Source: Actinomycetes bacterium | GTDB taxonomy: Bacteria > Actinomycetota > Actinomycetes > Streptosporangiales > Streptosporangiaceae | Reading direction: 5' to 3' | Length of the DNA stretch: 5,455 nt | Assembly (NCBI GenBank): GCA_025964635.1 | Contig: JAOPYP010000466.1 | Span: 1-5,455, forward strand | Part shown: one piece after another, positions 1 through 4,865 of the stretch | Layout: each line of letters opens with the position of its first letter | Position numbering within the stretch: the stretch's first letter is position 1 | The notes under the pieces: generated by a model | Databases searched by the model: none | The model's input: only the letters and a program-made list of their open reading frames with translations | What the model was told of the DNA's origin: nothing | Made by a program: the position numbers and the translations under genes

Positions 1-139
1 CGGCGCCGCACCCCGGGCCGGCGTCGGCTTTCCTGCTGCGGCCCGCTCCCGGGCCAGTGCCCGGCCCCCGGCCGCCGGTTCGCTGCCCCGGAGCCGGCCC
101 GGACGGGTTCCGCGGGTCCGCGCTGGCCGGGCCGGCCCG
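1..139. other. Unassigned left edge; possible 3' end of an upstream gene or fusion linker
   Basis: No protein domain can be recognised here. Two plus-strand frames deserve mention. The frame of the downstream amidotransferase (codons from position 2) has no stop back to the window edge and encodes an Ala/Pro/Arg/Gly-rich stretch. The frame starting at position 3 is also open and ends with TGA at 141-143, overlapping the amidotransferase GTG by three bases. Either could be real: the first as the linker of a fused component I-amidotransferase protein, the second as the tail of a translationally coupled upstream gene. Neither frame resembles the conserved C-terminus of TrpE or PabB. In DNA this GC-rich, open frames of about 45 codons are expected by chance, so the stretch may be non-coding. 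Confidence 0.3.
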
Positions 140-140
140 G
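127..140. repeat. 14-bp perfect GC palindrome abutting the amidotransferase start
   Basis: CCGGGCCGGCCCGG is its own reverse complement and its last G is the first base of the GTG start codon. It occupies the place where a ribosome binding site would normally be, and no GGAG-like motif is seen between 110 and 139. It may be chance in such GC-rich DNA, or it may affect translation initiation by folding or by forming part of a linker. Confidence 0.35.
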
Positions 141-718
141 TGATCGTCCTGGTCGACAACTACGACTCGTTCACCTATAACCTCGCCCATCTGCTGCTCA
201 GCCACGGGGGCCAGGTCGAGGTCGTCCGCAACGACGAGGTCGCCGCGCGCGACATCGCCGACTTCAGCCCCGGCGGCATCGTCATCTCCCCGGGCCCCGG
301 TACGCCGGCCGACGCCGGCATCAGCGTCGACACCGTCCGGGCCTGCGCGGCCACGGTGCCGCTGCTCGGCATCTGCCTCGGGCATCAGGCCCTCGCGGCC
401 GCCCACGGCGCCACGATCACCACCGCGCCCCAGCCCGTCCACGGCCAGGCCTCACTGGTCAGCCACGACGGCGGCGGCGTGCTGTCCGGCCTGCCCCGGC
501 GCTTCCCCGCGGCGCGCTACCACTCCCTGATCGTCGACGAGGAGTCCCTGCCACCCGGGCTGGTGATCACGGCCCGCGGGCCCGGCGGGATCCCCATGGG
601 GCTGCGGCACACCCGCCACCCGGCCGAAGGCCTGCAGTTCCACCCCGAGTCGATCCTCACCCCCCACGGCCACGACATCATCCGCAACTTCGTCAGGGCC
701 GTCCGCGGCCACGAGTGA
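140..718 (+). CDS. Glutamine amidotransferase, TrpG/PabA type (anthranilate or aminodeoxychorismate synthase component II)
   Basis: This class I glutamine amidotransferase (192 residues, the usual size of free-standing TrpG/PabA) hydrolyses glutamine and passes ammonia to a chorismate-binding component I, making anthranilate, aminodeoxychorismate or a related aminated chorismate in the cytoplasm. The motifs are intact: DNYDSFTYNL at residues 6-15, ISPGPGTP at 49-56, the nucleophile Cys79 in LLGICLGHQ, RYHSLIV at 126-132, and the His168/Glu170 pair in GLQFHPES. TrpG and PabA are too alike to separate by eye, so no symbol is given. The GTG at 140 is the only standard start in this frame within the window. 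It has no visible ribosome binding site and the frame stays open upstream, so the protein could be the C-terminal half of a TrpE-G-like fusion or be coupled to an upstream stop. The partner subunit is not in view. The gene converges on the aldehyde dehydrogenase gene. Confidence 0.93.
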   Translation: MIVLVDNYDSFTYNLAHLLLSHGGQVEVVRNDEVAARDIADFSPGGIVISPGPGTPADAGISVDTVRACAATVPLLGICLGHQALAAAHGATITTAPQPVHGQASLVSHDGGGVLSGLPRRFPAARYHSLIVDEESLPPGLVITARGPGGIPMGLRHTRHPAEGLQFHPESILTPHGHDIIRNFVRAVRGHE

Positions 719-765
719 GCGGGACGCGGAGTCTGGAAACCCGGGGACGGCGAGGCCACGAAAAG

Positions 766-782
766 ACCGTTATGTGAACGGT
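766..782 (+). terminator. Small hairpin after the amidotransferase gene
   Basis: ACCGTT (766-771) and AACGGT (777-782) form a perfect 6-bp stem around the 5-base loop ATGTG, 48 bases beyond the amidotransferase stop, in a convergent gap. No T tract follows, which is common for proposed actinobacterial terminators. The stem is short, so a terminator role is only plausible. Confidence 0.35.
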
Positions 783-821
783 GCGGGCCCAGGGCCGGCG
801 AATGACTGTCGGGGCAGATTC

Positions 822-841
822 CCGCGGTCCCCGGGCCGCGG
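822..841 (-). terminator. GC hairpin directly after the aldehyde dehydrogenase stop
   Basis: CCGCGG occurs at 822-827 and again at 836-841. As the hexamer is self-complementary, the copies pair as a 6-bp all-GC stem with an 8-base loop (828-835). On the minus strand it begins immediately after the TGA of the dehydrogenase gene (842-844). It is a candidate factor-independent terminator without a U tract. GC-rich sequence makes chance pairing likely, so confidence is limited. Confidence 0.35.
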
Positions 842-2347
842 TCAGACCACCAGCCCCACGAGCTTGGTGTCGAGGTACTCGTCGATGCCCTGGGGTCCGC
901 CCTCCCGGCCCAGCCCGCTCTCGCCGATCCCGCCGAACGGCGCGGCGGCCCCCGTGGGGTTGATGTCGTTGACCCCGACGATCCCGAACCGGAGTCCCTC
1001 GCTGACCCGGGTGGCCCGGCTCAGATCACGGGTGTAGACGTACGACGCAAGCCCGTAGGTGGTGTCGTTGGCCATCCGGAGGGCTTCCGCCTCATCGTCG
1101 AAGGTGATCACCGCGGCGATCGGGCCGAACGTCTCCTCCGTGTAGATGTCCATGTCCTCGCGCACCCCGGTGAGCACGGTCGGCGCGAAGAAGAGCCCGT
1201 CGCCCAGGCCGTTGGCGTCCAGCCGTTCCCCGCCGAGGACGACCTGCCCGCCCTTCGCGCGGGCGTCCGCGACCTGGCGCTGCATCTTGGCCAGGGCGGA
1301 GTCGTCGATCAGGGGCCCGATGGTGGTGCCCTCATCGAGCCCGTGCCCCGCGCGCAGCCGGCGCACCCGCTCGACGAACGTGCCCAGGAAACGGTCGTGC
1401 ACGGAGCGCTGGACGTAGATCCGGTTGGGGCAGATGCACGCCTGCCCGGTGTTCAGGAACTTCGCCATGGCCGCGCCCTTGGCGGCGTGCTCCACGTCCG
1501 CGTCGTCAAAGACCAGGAACGGGGCGTGCCCGCCGAGCTCGAGTGACACCCGCTTCATGGTGGCGGCGGCGCGGGCGGCCAGCATCTTCCCCACCTCGGT
1601 GGACCCGGTGAAAGTGATCTTGCGGACCGCCGGGGAGCTGAGCAGCACGTCGCCCACGGCTGCGGGCCCGGCGGTGGTGACCAGGTTGGCCACCCCGGCC
1701 GGCAGGCCGGCCTCGTGCAGGATCTGGAAGACCGCCATGGCGCACATCGGGGTCTGCTCAGCAGGCTTGAGCACGATGGTGCAGCCGGCCGCCAGGGCGG
1801 GCGCGACCTTGCGAGTGATCATGGAGACCGGGTAGTTCCACGGCGTGATGGCGCCGACGACCCCGACCGGCTGCCGCAGGACCTGCAGTCGCTGGTCGGC
1901 CCGGGGCGACGGGATCGTCGTGCCGTAGACCCGCTTGGCCTCCTCCGCGTACCAGAGCAGGAAGTCGGCGCCGTAGCGGACCTCGTTGCGGGCCGCGCGC
2001 AGCGGCTTCCCGCCCTCCAGGCTCATCAGCTGGGCCAGCTCCTCGGCCCGCTCCGTCATCAGCTGCCACGCGGTGTAGAGGAGGGCAGCGCGGTCGTACG
2101 CGCTCAGCCCGGCCCACCCGGGGAACGCCCGGCCGGCGGCCGCCACCGCGGCGGCCGCGTCCGCGGACGTCGCGTCGGCCACATCCGCGATCGGCTGCCC
2201 GGTCGCCGGGTCGCTGACGGTGAACGTCCCCGCGGACTCGCCCGCCGTCCACCGGCCGTCCAGGTACAGCGAGCTGGTGCTTCCGTGCGGCACCAGCGTG
2301 TCCAGGAGCGACACGCTCAGCTCGGAACGGGCAGTGGTCTGAGTCAC
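842..2347 (-). CDS. Aldehyde dehydrogenase, succinate-semialdehyde dehydrogenase (GabD-like) branch
   Basis: This NAD(P)-dependent aldehyde dehydrogenase (501 residues) oxidises an aldehyde to the carboxylic acid in the cytoplasm. The ALDH core is complete: TPWNYP with the oxyanion Asn171, KPAEQTP with cofactor-binding Lys194, FTGSTEVGK (246-254) in the nucleotide fold, general base Glu270 in LELGG, nucleophile Cys304 in GQACICPNR, EETFGP (404-409), and PFGGIGESGLGREGG near the C-terminus. EEAKRVYG and MITRK, plus the Cys304-Ile-Cys306 pair, place it near SSADH, where such a pair forms a redox switch. Arg179 matches human SSADH Arg213, but Leu298 sits where human Arg334 should be. The substrate may therefore not be succinate semialdehyde, and the family call is firmer than the substrate. 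About 20 residues precede the usual GabD start region. The GTG start has GGAGG five bases upstream. The gene is divergent from the carboxyltransferase operon and may share control with it. Confidence 0.93.
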   Translation of the reverse strand: MTQTTARSELSVSLLDTLVPHGSTSSLYLDGRWTAGESAGTFTVSDPATGQPIADVADATSADAAAAVAAAGRAFPGWAGLSAYDRAALLYTAWQLMTERAEELAQLMSLEGGKPLRAARNEVRYGADFLLWYAEEAKRVYGTTIPSPRADQRLQVLRQPVGVVGAITPWNYPVSMITRKVAPALAAGCTIVLKPAEQTPMCAMAVFQILHEAGLPAGVANLVTTAGPAAVGDVLLSSPAVRKITFTGSTEVGKMLAARAAATMKRVSLELGGHAPFLVFDDADVEHAAKGAAMAKFLNTGQACICPNRIYVQRSVHDRFLGTFVERVRRLRAGHGLDEGTTIGPLIDDSALAKMQRQVADARAKGGQVVLGGERLDANGLGDGLFFAPTVLTGVREDMDIYTEETFGPIAAVITFDDEAEALRMANDTTYGLASYVYTRDLSRATRVSEGLRFGIVGVNDINPTGAAAPFGGIGESGLGREGGPQGIDEYLDTKLVGLVV

Positions 2348-2352
2348 GGCAG

Positions 2353-2357
2353 CCTCC
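2353..2357 (-). promoter_or_regulatory. Ribosome binding site of the aldehyde dehydrogenase gene
   Basis: On the minus strand GGAGG lies five bases before the GTG at 2347-2345. It fixes this GTG as the start even though it gives a slightly long N-terminus. Confidence 0.8.
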
Positions 2358-2399
2358 GCGGATTGATCGATAAATTACGAACTGTTAACCCGGCCTCAG

Positions 2400-2423
2400 G
2401 GTGGTGCCGCTTGACGAACCACC
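2400..2423. repeat. Inverted repeat GGTGGT-N12-ACCACC around a -35-like box
   Basis: GGTGGT (2400-2405) and ACCACC (2418-2423) are perfect inverted arms separated by 12 bases that contain TTGACG (2411-2416), a -35-like hexamer for the rightward operon. The arrangement would suit an operator for a dimeric regulator blocking the promoter, or a small hairpin. No regulator gene is in the window. Confidence 0.4.
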
Positions 2424-2448
2424 GCTATGCATTGATGCTTCTAGAAAG

Positions 2449-2463
2449 ATTAAACTATTTACT
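2449..2463. repeat. AT palindrome TAAA-CTA-TTTA near the carboxyltransferase start
   Basis: TAAA (2451-2454) and TTTA (2458-2461) are perfect arms around CTA, and A2449/T2463 extend the symmetry with one mismatch. It lies just upstream of the GAGG ribosome site, where a bound repressor could act. It shares AACTAT (2453-2458) with the larger palindrome at 5364-5381. It could be chance in AT-rich DNA. Confidence 0.35.
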
Positions 2464-2465
2464 GC

Positions 2466-2469
2466 GAGG
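2466..2469 (+). promoter_or_regulatory. Ribosome binding site deciding the TTG start of the carboxyltransferase gene
   Basis: GAGG lies eight bases before TTG at 2478-2480. An in-frame stop at 2451-2453 excludes longer versions, and no ATG or GTG lies between. The alternative is GTG at 2541-2543, preceded by GAGGG at 2526-2530 with a ten-base gap, which would remove 21 residues outside the recognisable domain. Confidence 0.55.
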
Positions 2470-2477
2470 CTCCAAGC

Positions 2478-3917
2478 TTGTCCACGATTGACGATGCTCC
2501 GCCGGGCGGCCGGTTCCGGCCGGCCGAGGGTCTCGAGATAGTGACCGAATGGGACGCTGACCTGGCGGGCGGCGACCCGCTCGGCTTTCCTGGCTACCTG
2601 GCCCCGCTCGAGGAGTCCATCCGCACCGGGCTGGTCCGGATCGGCGGCCGCCCGGCCGCGCTGGTCTGGTGCCGCTTCGCCAACGCGGGCGGCACGATGG
2701 GCGCGGTCGGCGGAGAGCGCGTGGTCCGGGCGTTCGGGCGGGCCACCGACGAGCGGCTGCCGGTGGTCGAGATCGTCTCCAGCGGTGGCGCGCGGCTGCA
2801 GGAGGGGATGGTCGCCCTCGTCCAGATGGCCCGCACCTCGACCGCCGTCGCCCGGCACCGCGCCGCGGGCCTGCTCTCCCTGGCCGCGTTGCAGTCGCCA
2901 ACCACCGGCGGGGTCTACGCGTCGTGGGCGTCGCTGGCGGACCTGCGGGCCGCGGAGCCGGGGGCCACGATCGGCTTCGCGGGACCGCGGGTGGTCGCGC
3001 AGATGGTCGGCGAGTACCCGCCCGCCGGCTCGCACACCGCCGAGGCGGCCTACGCAGCCGGCCTGGTCGACGCCCTCGTGCCGGCCCGGGCCACCCGCGC
3101 CTGGCTGGAGTCGGCGCTGGGCGTGCGGCAAAGCCCCCTGCTGCTGCCGCCGGGCCGCCCGGCCGGCCCCCCTGGCATCCCCATCCCGGCGGATCCCGTC
3201 GCCGTGCTGGCCCGGGCGCGCCGCCGGGACCGGCCGTCCGGGCTGGAATGGGCAGCCTGGCTCACCGGCTCCTGGGTCGAGCTGCGCGGCCCTGATCCCG
3301 CCATCCGCGCGGGCCTGGCCGAGCTGGGCACCTCCCGGGTGGTGATGATCGCCATGGACCGGCACGCCCGGGGGGACGGGGCGGCCCGGCCCGGGCCCGG
3401 TGCGTACCGGCTCGCCCGCCGCGCCATCGGGCTGGCCAGCCGGCTGCGGCTGCCCGTGGTCACGCTGGTGGATACCCCGGGCGCCGAGCCCGGGGCCCGG
3501 GCTGAGGCGGACGGGATCGCCGGGGAGATCGCGGAGACCATCCAGGCGATGGCGGCCTGCCCGACCCCCACCGTCGGAATCTCGGTCGGCATGGGTGGCA
3601 GCGGCGGGGCGATGGCCCTGGCCCACACGGACCGGCTCCTGACCCTGTCCGGAGCGGTGTTCGCGGTCATCGCGCCCGAGGCCGCCGCGGCGATCCTGTT
3701 CCGGGACGAGGCGCGCGCGCCGGAGCTGACCCGCCACCTCAAGCTCACGGCGCAGCACCTGGCCCGGATGGGGGTGGTGGATGAGGTCGTCGACGAACTA
3801 GGCACCGGCGCGGCCGGGCGGCTGCGCGCGGCGGTCCGCTCCGCGCTGCTGTCCGCGATCCCGGGCGACCGGGACCGGCGCATCGACGCCGTGACCCAGC
3901 GGGCCCTGGCCCGCTGA
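2478..3917 (+). CDS. Fused AccD-AccA acyl-CoA carboxyltransferase
   Basis: A 479-residue protein joining both halves of the bacterial carboxyltransferase, which moves CO2 from carboxybiotin to an acyl-CoA such as acetyl-CoA, giving malonyl-CoA. Residues about 30-215 match AccD (beta): MGAVGGERVVRAF (74-86), SSGGARLQEG (101-110), PTTGGVYASWA (141-151), IGFAGPRV (165-172). Residues about 235-479 match AccA (alpha): DTPGAEPG from Asp332, GGSGGA at 373-378, FAVIAPEAAAAILFRDEARAPE, then a TAQHLARMGVVDEVV tail. Both oxyanion-hole glycine clusters are present. The four-cysteine zinc ribbon at the start of ordinary AccD is absent. Mycobacterial AccD3 is, from memory, a comparable fusion. The TTG start follows GAGG by eight bases; GTG at 2541 is possible. 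It leads a four-gene run. No biotin carboxylase or carrier gene is visible, so the true substrate, and even the direction of the reaction, are uncertain. Malonate decarboxylase was considered and fits less well. Confidence 0.9.
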   Translation: MSTIDDAPPGGRFRPAEGLEIVTEWDADLAGGDPLGFPGYLAPLEESIRTGLVRIGGRPAALVWCRFANAGGTMGAVGGERVVRAFGRATDERLPVVEIVSSGGARLQEGMVALVQMARTSTAVARHRAAGLLSLAALQSPTTGGVYASWASLADLRAAEPGATIGFAGPRVVAQMVGEYPPAGSHTAEAAYAAGLVDALVPARATRAWLESALGVRQSPLLLPPGRPAGPPGIPIPADPVAVLARARRRDRPSGLEWAAWLTGSWVELRGPDPAIRAGLAELGTSRVVMIAMDRHARGDGAARPGPGAYRLARRAIGLASRLRLPVVTLVDTPGAEPGARAEADGIAGEIAETIQAMAACPTPTVGISVGMGGSGGAMALAHTDRLLTLSGAVFAVIAPEAAAAILFRDEARAPELTRHLKLTAQHLARMGVVDEVVDELGTGAAGRLRAAVRSALLSAIPGDRDRRIDAVTQRALAR

Positions 3918-3921
3918 CCAA

Positions 3922-3947
3922 CGAGGAACCCCCGAGGAAACGAGGAG
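3922..3947 (+). promoter_or_regulatory. Triple CGAGGA ribosome-binding tract before the EthD-like gene
   Basis: CGAGGA occurs three times in the 36-base gap, at 3922-3927, 3933-3938 and 3941-3946. The last, extended to GAGGAG (3942-3947), is six bases from the ATG at 3954 and is the working ribosome binding site. The other two are extra purine-rich sites that could hold ribosomes or be a by-product of local duplication. Confidence 0.55.
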
Positions 3948-3953
3948 AGCAGG

Positions 3954-4283
3954 ATGAGCAAGTTCGTGCTCGTGGCCCTGAGCAACCCGGCCACCGGCCT
4001 GAGCGATGAAGCGGTGGCCGACTGGTACGACGGCGAGCACATCCCGCAGATCCGGGCGGTCATCCCCGGCGTCGGCGAGGTGCGCCGCTACCGGGCGGCC
4101 GATGCCCAGCCGTCCCCGGACGGCTCGGTCGCCTACCGCTACGTGACCGTCTACGAGATCGAGGCCGGCGAGCCCGGGGCCATCGTGGCCGCGCTGGGCG
4201 GCGGCCTGGCCAGCGGCGCGGTCAAGCAGGGCACCGTGCTCGACCCGGTCAGCACCGTGGTCGCCGTCTACGGCCCGGCCTGA
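3954..4283 (+). CDS. EthD-like small dimeric alpha/beta-barrel protein
   Basis: A 109-residue protein with the pattern of EthD/DUF4286-type ferredoxin-fold proteins: an N-terminal strand KFVLVALSNPA (3-13), the signature DWYDGEHIPQIRAVIPGV (23-40) with acidic and His residues on one face, then RRYRAADAQ (44-52), a second strand AYRYVTVYEIE, and a final strand TVVAVYGPA. No signal peptide or membrane segment is seen. Family members usually form dimers; they appear beside catabolic and natural-product enzymes, and few have a proven reaction. Some relatives bind or rearrange small aromatic or lactone intermediates, others seem accessory. Here it lies between a carboxyltransferase and a two-part hydratase, so a role with a pathway intermediate is likely but the reaction cannot be named. 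The ATG has a good GAGGAG site. Family placement is from motif recall. Confidence 0.75.
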   Translation: MSKFVLVALSNPATGLSDEAVADWYDGEHIPQIRAVIPGVGEVRRYRAADAQPSPDGSVAYRYVTVYEIEAGEPGAIVAALGGGLASGAVKQGTVLDPVSTVVAVYGPA

Positions 4284-4288
4284 GGAGG
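4284..4288 (+). promoter_or_regulatory. Ribosome binding site adjoining the EthD-like stop codon
   Basis: GGAGG begins directly after the TGA at 4281-4283 and is five bases from the ATG at 4294. The tight junction suggests translational coupling of the two genes and confirms they lie on one transcript. Confidence 0.75.
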
Positions 4289-4293
4289 GCGCG

Positions 4294-4824
4294 ATGACGC
4301 AGGACACCAGCGTGTCGCTCATCTCCGAGGAGATGCGCGCGGCCGCCGGGCGCGAGCTGGGCCGCCGCGTGTCCTACCCGGTGGCCGACTCGGACATCCG
4401 GCGCTGGGCGCTGGCGGTCTATTACCCGGACCGGCCGCCCCGGCAGTACTGGGATGGGGCCTACGCGGAAAGCAGCGGATTCGGGGGCCTGCCCGCGCCG
4501 CTGGACTTCAACCCGTTCGCGTGGCTGTCCGCCGAGCCCGGGTTCAATGCTCCCGCGGCGGAGGGAAACGACCCGGACCAGACCGAGAAGGCGCTCGGGA
4601 TCCCGGCCCCGGGGCTGAAGTTCCAGCTGAACGGCGGGCTCTCGGCGCAGTACGGCGTCCGGATGCGCCCCGGCGACGTGATCACGTCGGTCCGGCGGCT
4701 GGACGGCTACGCGGAGCGGGCCGGGCGCCTCGGGCAGATGTTGTTCACGACCTTCGTGGATGAGTGGACCAATCAGCACGGCCAGCTGGTCAAGCGCACG
4801 TCGCTGTCCCTGATCCGCTACTGA
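4294..4824 (+). CDS. FAS1-like dehydratase domain protein (MaoC N-terminal hotdog half)
   Basis: A 176-residue single hotdog-fold protein of the MaoC-dehydratase N-terminal type (FAS1-like dehydratase). Recognisable blocks are YPVADSDIRRWALAVYYPDRPP (28-49) followed by QYWD, the segment APLDFNPFAW (68-77), LNGG at 112-115, YGVRMRPGDVI (120-130), and ERAGRLGQMLFTTFVDEWTNQHGQLV towards the end. In this group the N-terminal half usually lacks the catalytic Asp-His pair and builds the substrate pocket, pairing with a catalytic MaoC half to hydrate an enoyl-CoA or dehydrate a 3-hydroxyacyl-CoA. The catalytic half is encoded next door (4866-5336), so the two probably form a heterodimer or heterotetramer. 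Lengths suit a split version of the 280-350 residue two-hotdog hydratases. The 60-110 region is loop-like and may shape substrate choice. Substrate unknown. Confidence 0.85.
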   Translation: MTQDTSVSLISEEMRAAAGRELGRRVSYPVADSDIRRWALAVYYPDRPPRQYWDGAYAESSGFGGLPAPLDFNPFAWLSAEPGFNAPAAEGNDPDQTEKALGIPAPGLKFQLNGGLSAQYGVRMRPGDVITSVRRLDGYAERAGRLGQMLFTTFVDEWTNQHGQLVKRTSLSLIRY

Positions 4825-4841
4825 TCACCGACTGATCCGCT
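4810..4841 (+). repeat. 10-bp direct repeat CTGATCCGCT across a gene end
   Basis: CTGATCCGCT occurs at 4810-4819, inside the last codons of the FAS1-like gene, and again at 4832-4841 in the gap. A third CTGATC lies at 4821-4826. The copies are in different frames, so the second does not preserve an older C-terminus. It looks like a small local duplication with no evident function. Confidence 0.45.
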
Positions 4842-4850
4842 GCTCAGGCG

Positions 4851-4857
4851 GGAGGAG
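4851..4857 (+). promoter_or_regulatory. Ribosome binding site of the MaoC gene
   Basis: GGAGGAG lies eight bases before the ATG at 4866 and supports that start. It is the strongest anti-16S match in the operon. Confidence 0.75.
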
Positions 4858-4865
4858 AACGGGCT

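Larger units (their letters stand above)
2348..2477. promoter_or_regulatory. AT-rich divergent promoter region
   Basis: These 130 bases separate the divergent dehydrogenase and carboxyltransferase genes and are markedly richer in A/T than the coding DNA, especially 2360-2388 and 2426-2463. For the rightward operon, TTGACG (2411-2416) is a good -35 match, with GATGCT (2434-2439) as a weak -10 at 17 bases spacing. That would place transcription start near 2446 and leave a short leader containing the GAGG ribosome site. For the leftward gene, TAATTT (minus strand, 2377-2372) could be a -10 but no convincing -35 precedes it. Two inverted repeats here are listed separately. Promoter boxes are inferred by eye and are weakly supported; the presence of divergent promoters is likely from gene layout. 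Confidence 0.6.

Noticed and set aside
140..718. Choosing between trpG and pabA
   Set aside because: The shared motifs do not discriminate and the component I partner lies outside the window.
842..2347. Firm naming as gabD
   Set aside because: Family features fit, but Leu298 replaces a known substrate-binding Arg and no GABA genes are adjacent, so the substrate is not secure.
1715..2491. A 258-codon open frame on the plus strand opposite the aldehyde dehydrogenase
   Set aside because: Translation is Arg/Gly/His-rich without motifs and runs antisense to a confident dehydrogenase gene before entering the intergenic region.
2435..2491. Possible 18-residue leader peptide starting at ATG 2435 and overlapping the carboxyltransferase start
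   Set aside because: No ribosome binding site precedes the ATG, no run of regulatory codons is seen, and no alternative hairpins were recognised. The overlap is more simply chance in the AT-rich gap.
2385..3758. A 457-codon open frame on the minus strand opposite the carboxyltransferase gene
   Set aside because: Its product is a low-complexity Arg/Gly/Pro/Ala-rich chain with no recognisable motifs, and it lies opposite a gene with clear AccD and AccA motifs. Long antisense frames are expected in GC-rich DNA.
2478..3917. Fused malonate decarboxylase beta/gamma (MdcD-MdcE) identity
   Set aside because: The SGGARLQEG, PTTGGV and IGFAGPRV blocks and the VDTPGAEPG, GGSGGA and APEAAAAILFRD blocks follow AccD and AccA, not MdcD/MdcE, and no other malonate decarboxylase genes are nearby.
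3050..4063. A 337-codon open frame on the minus strand
   Set aside because: Ser/Arg/Ala-rich translation without domains, spanning the ends of two well-supported plus-strand genes.
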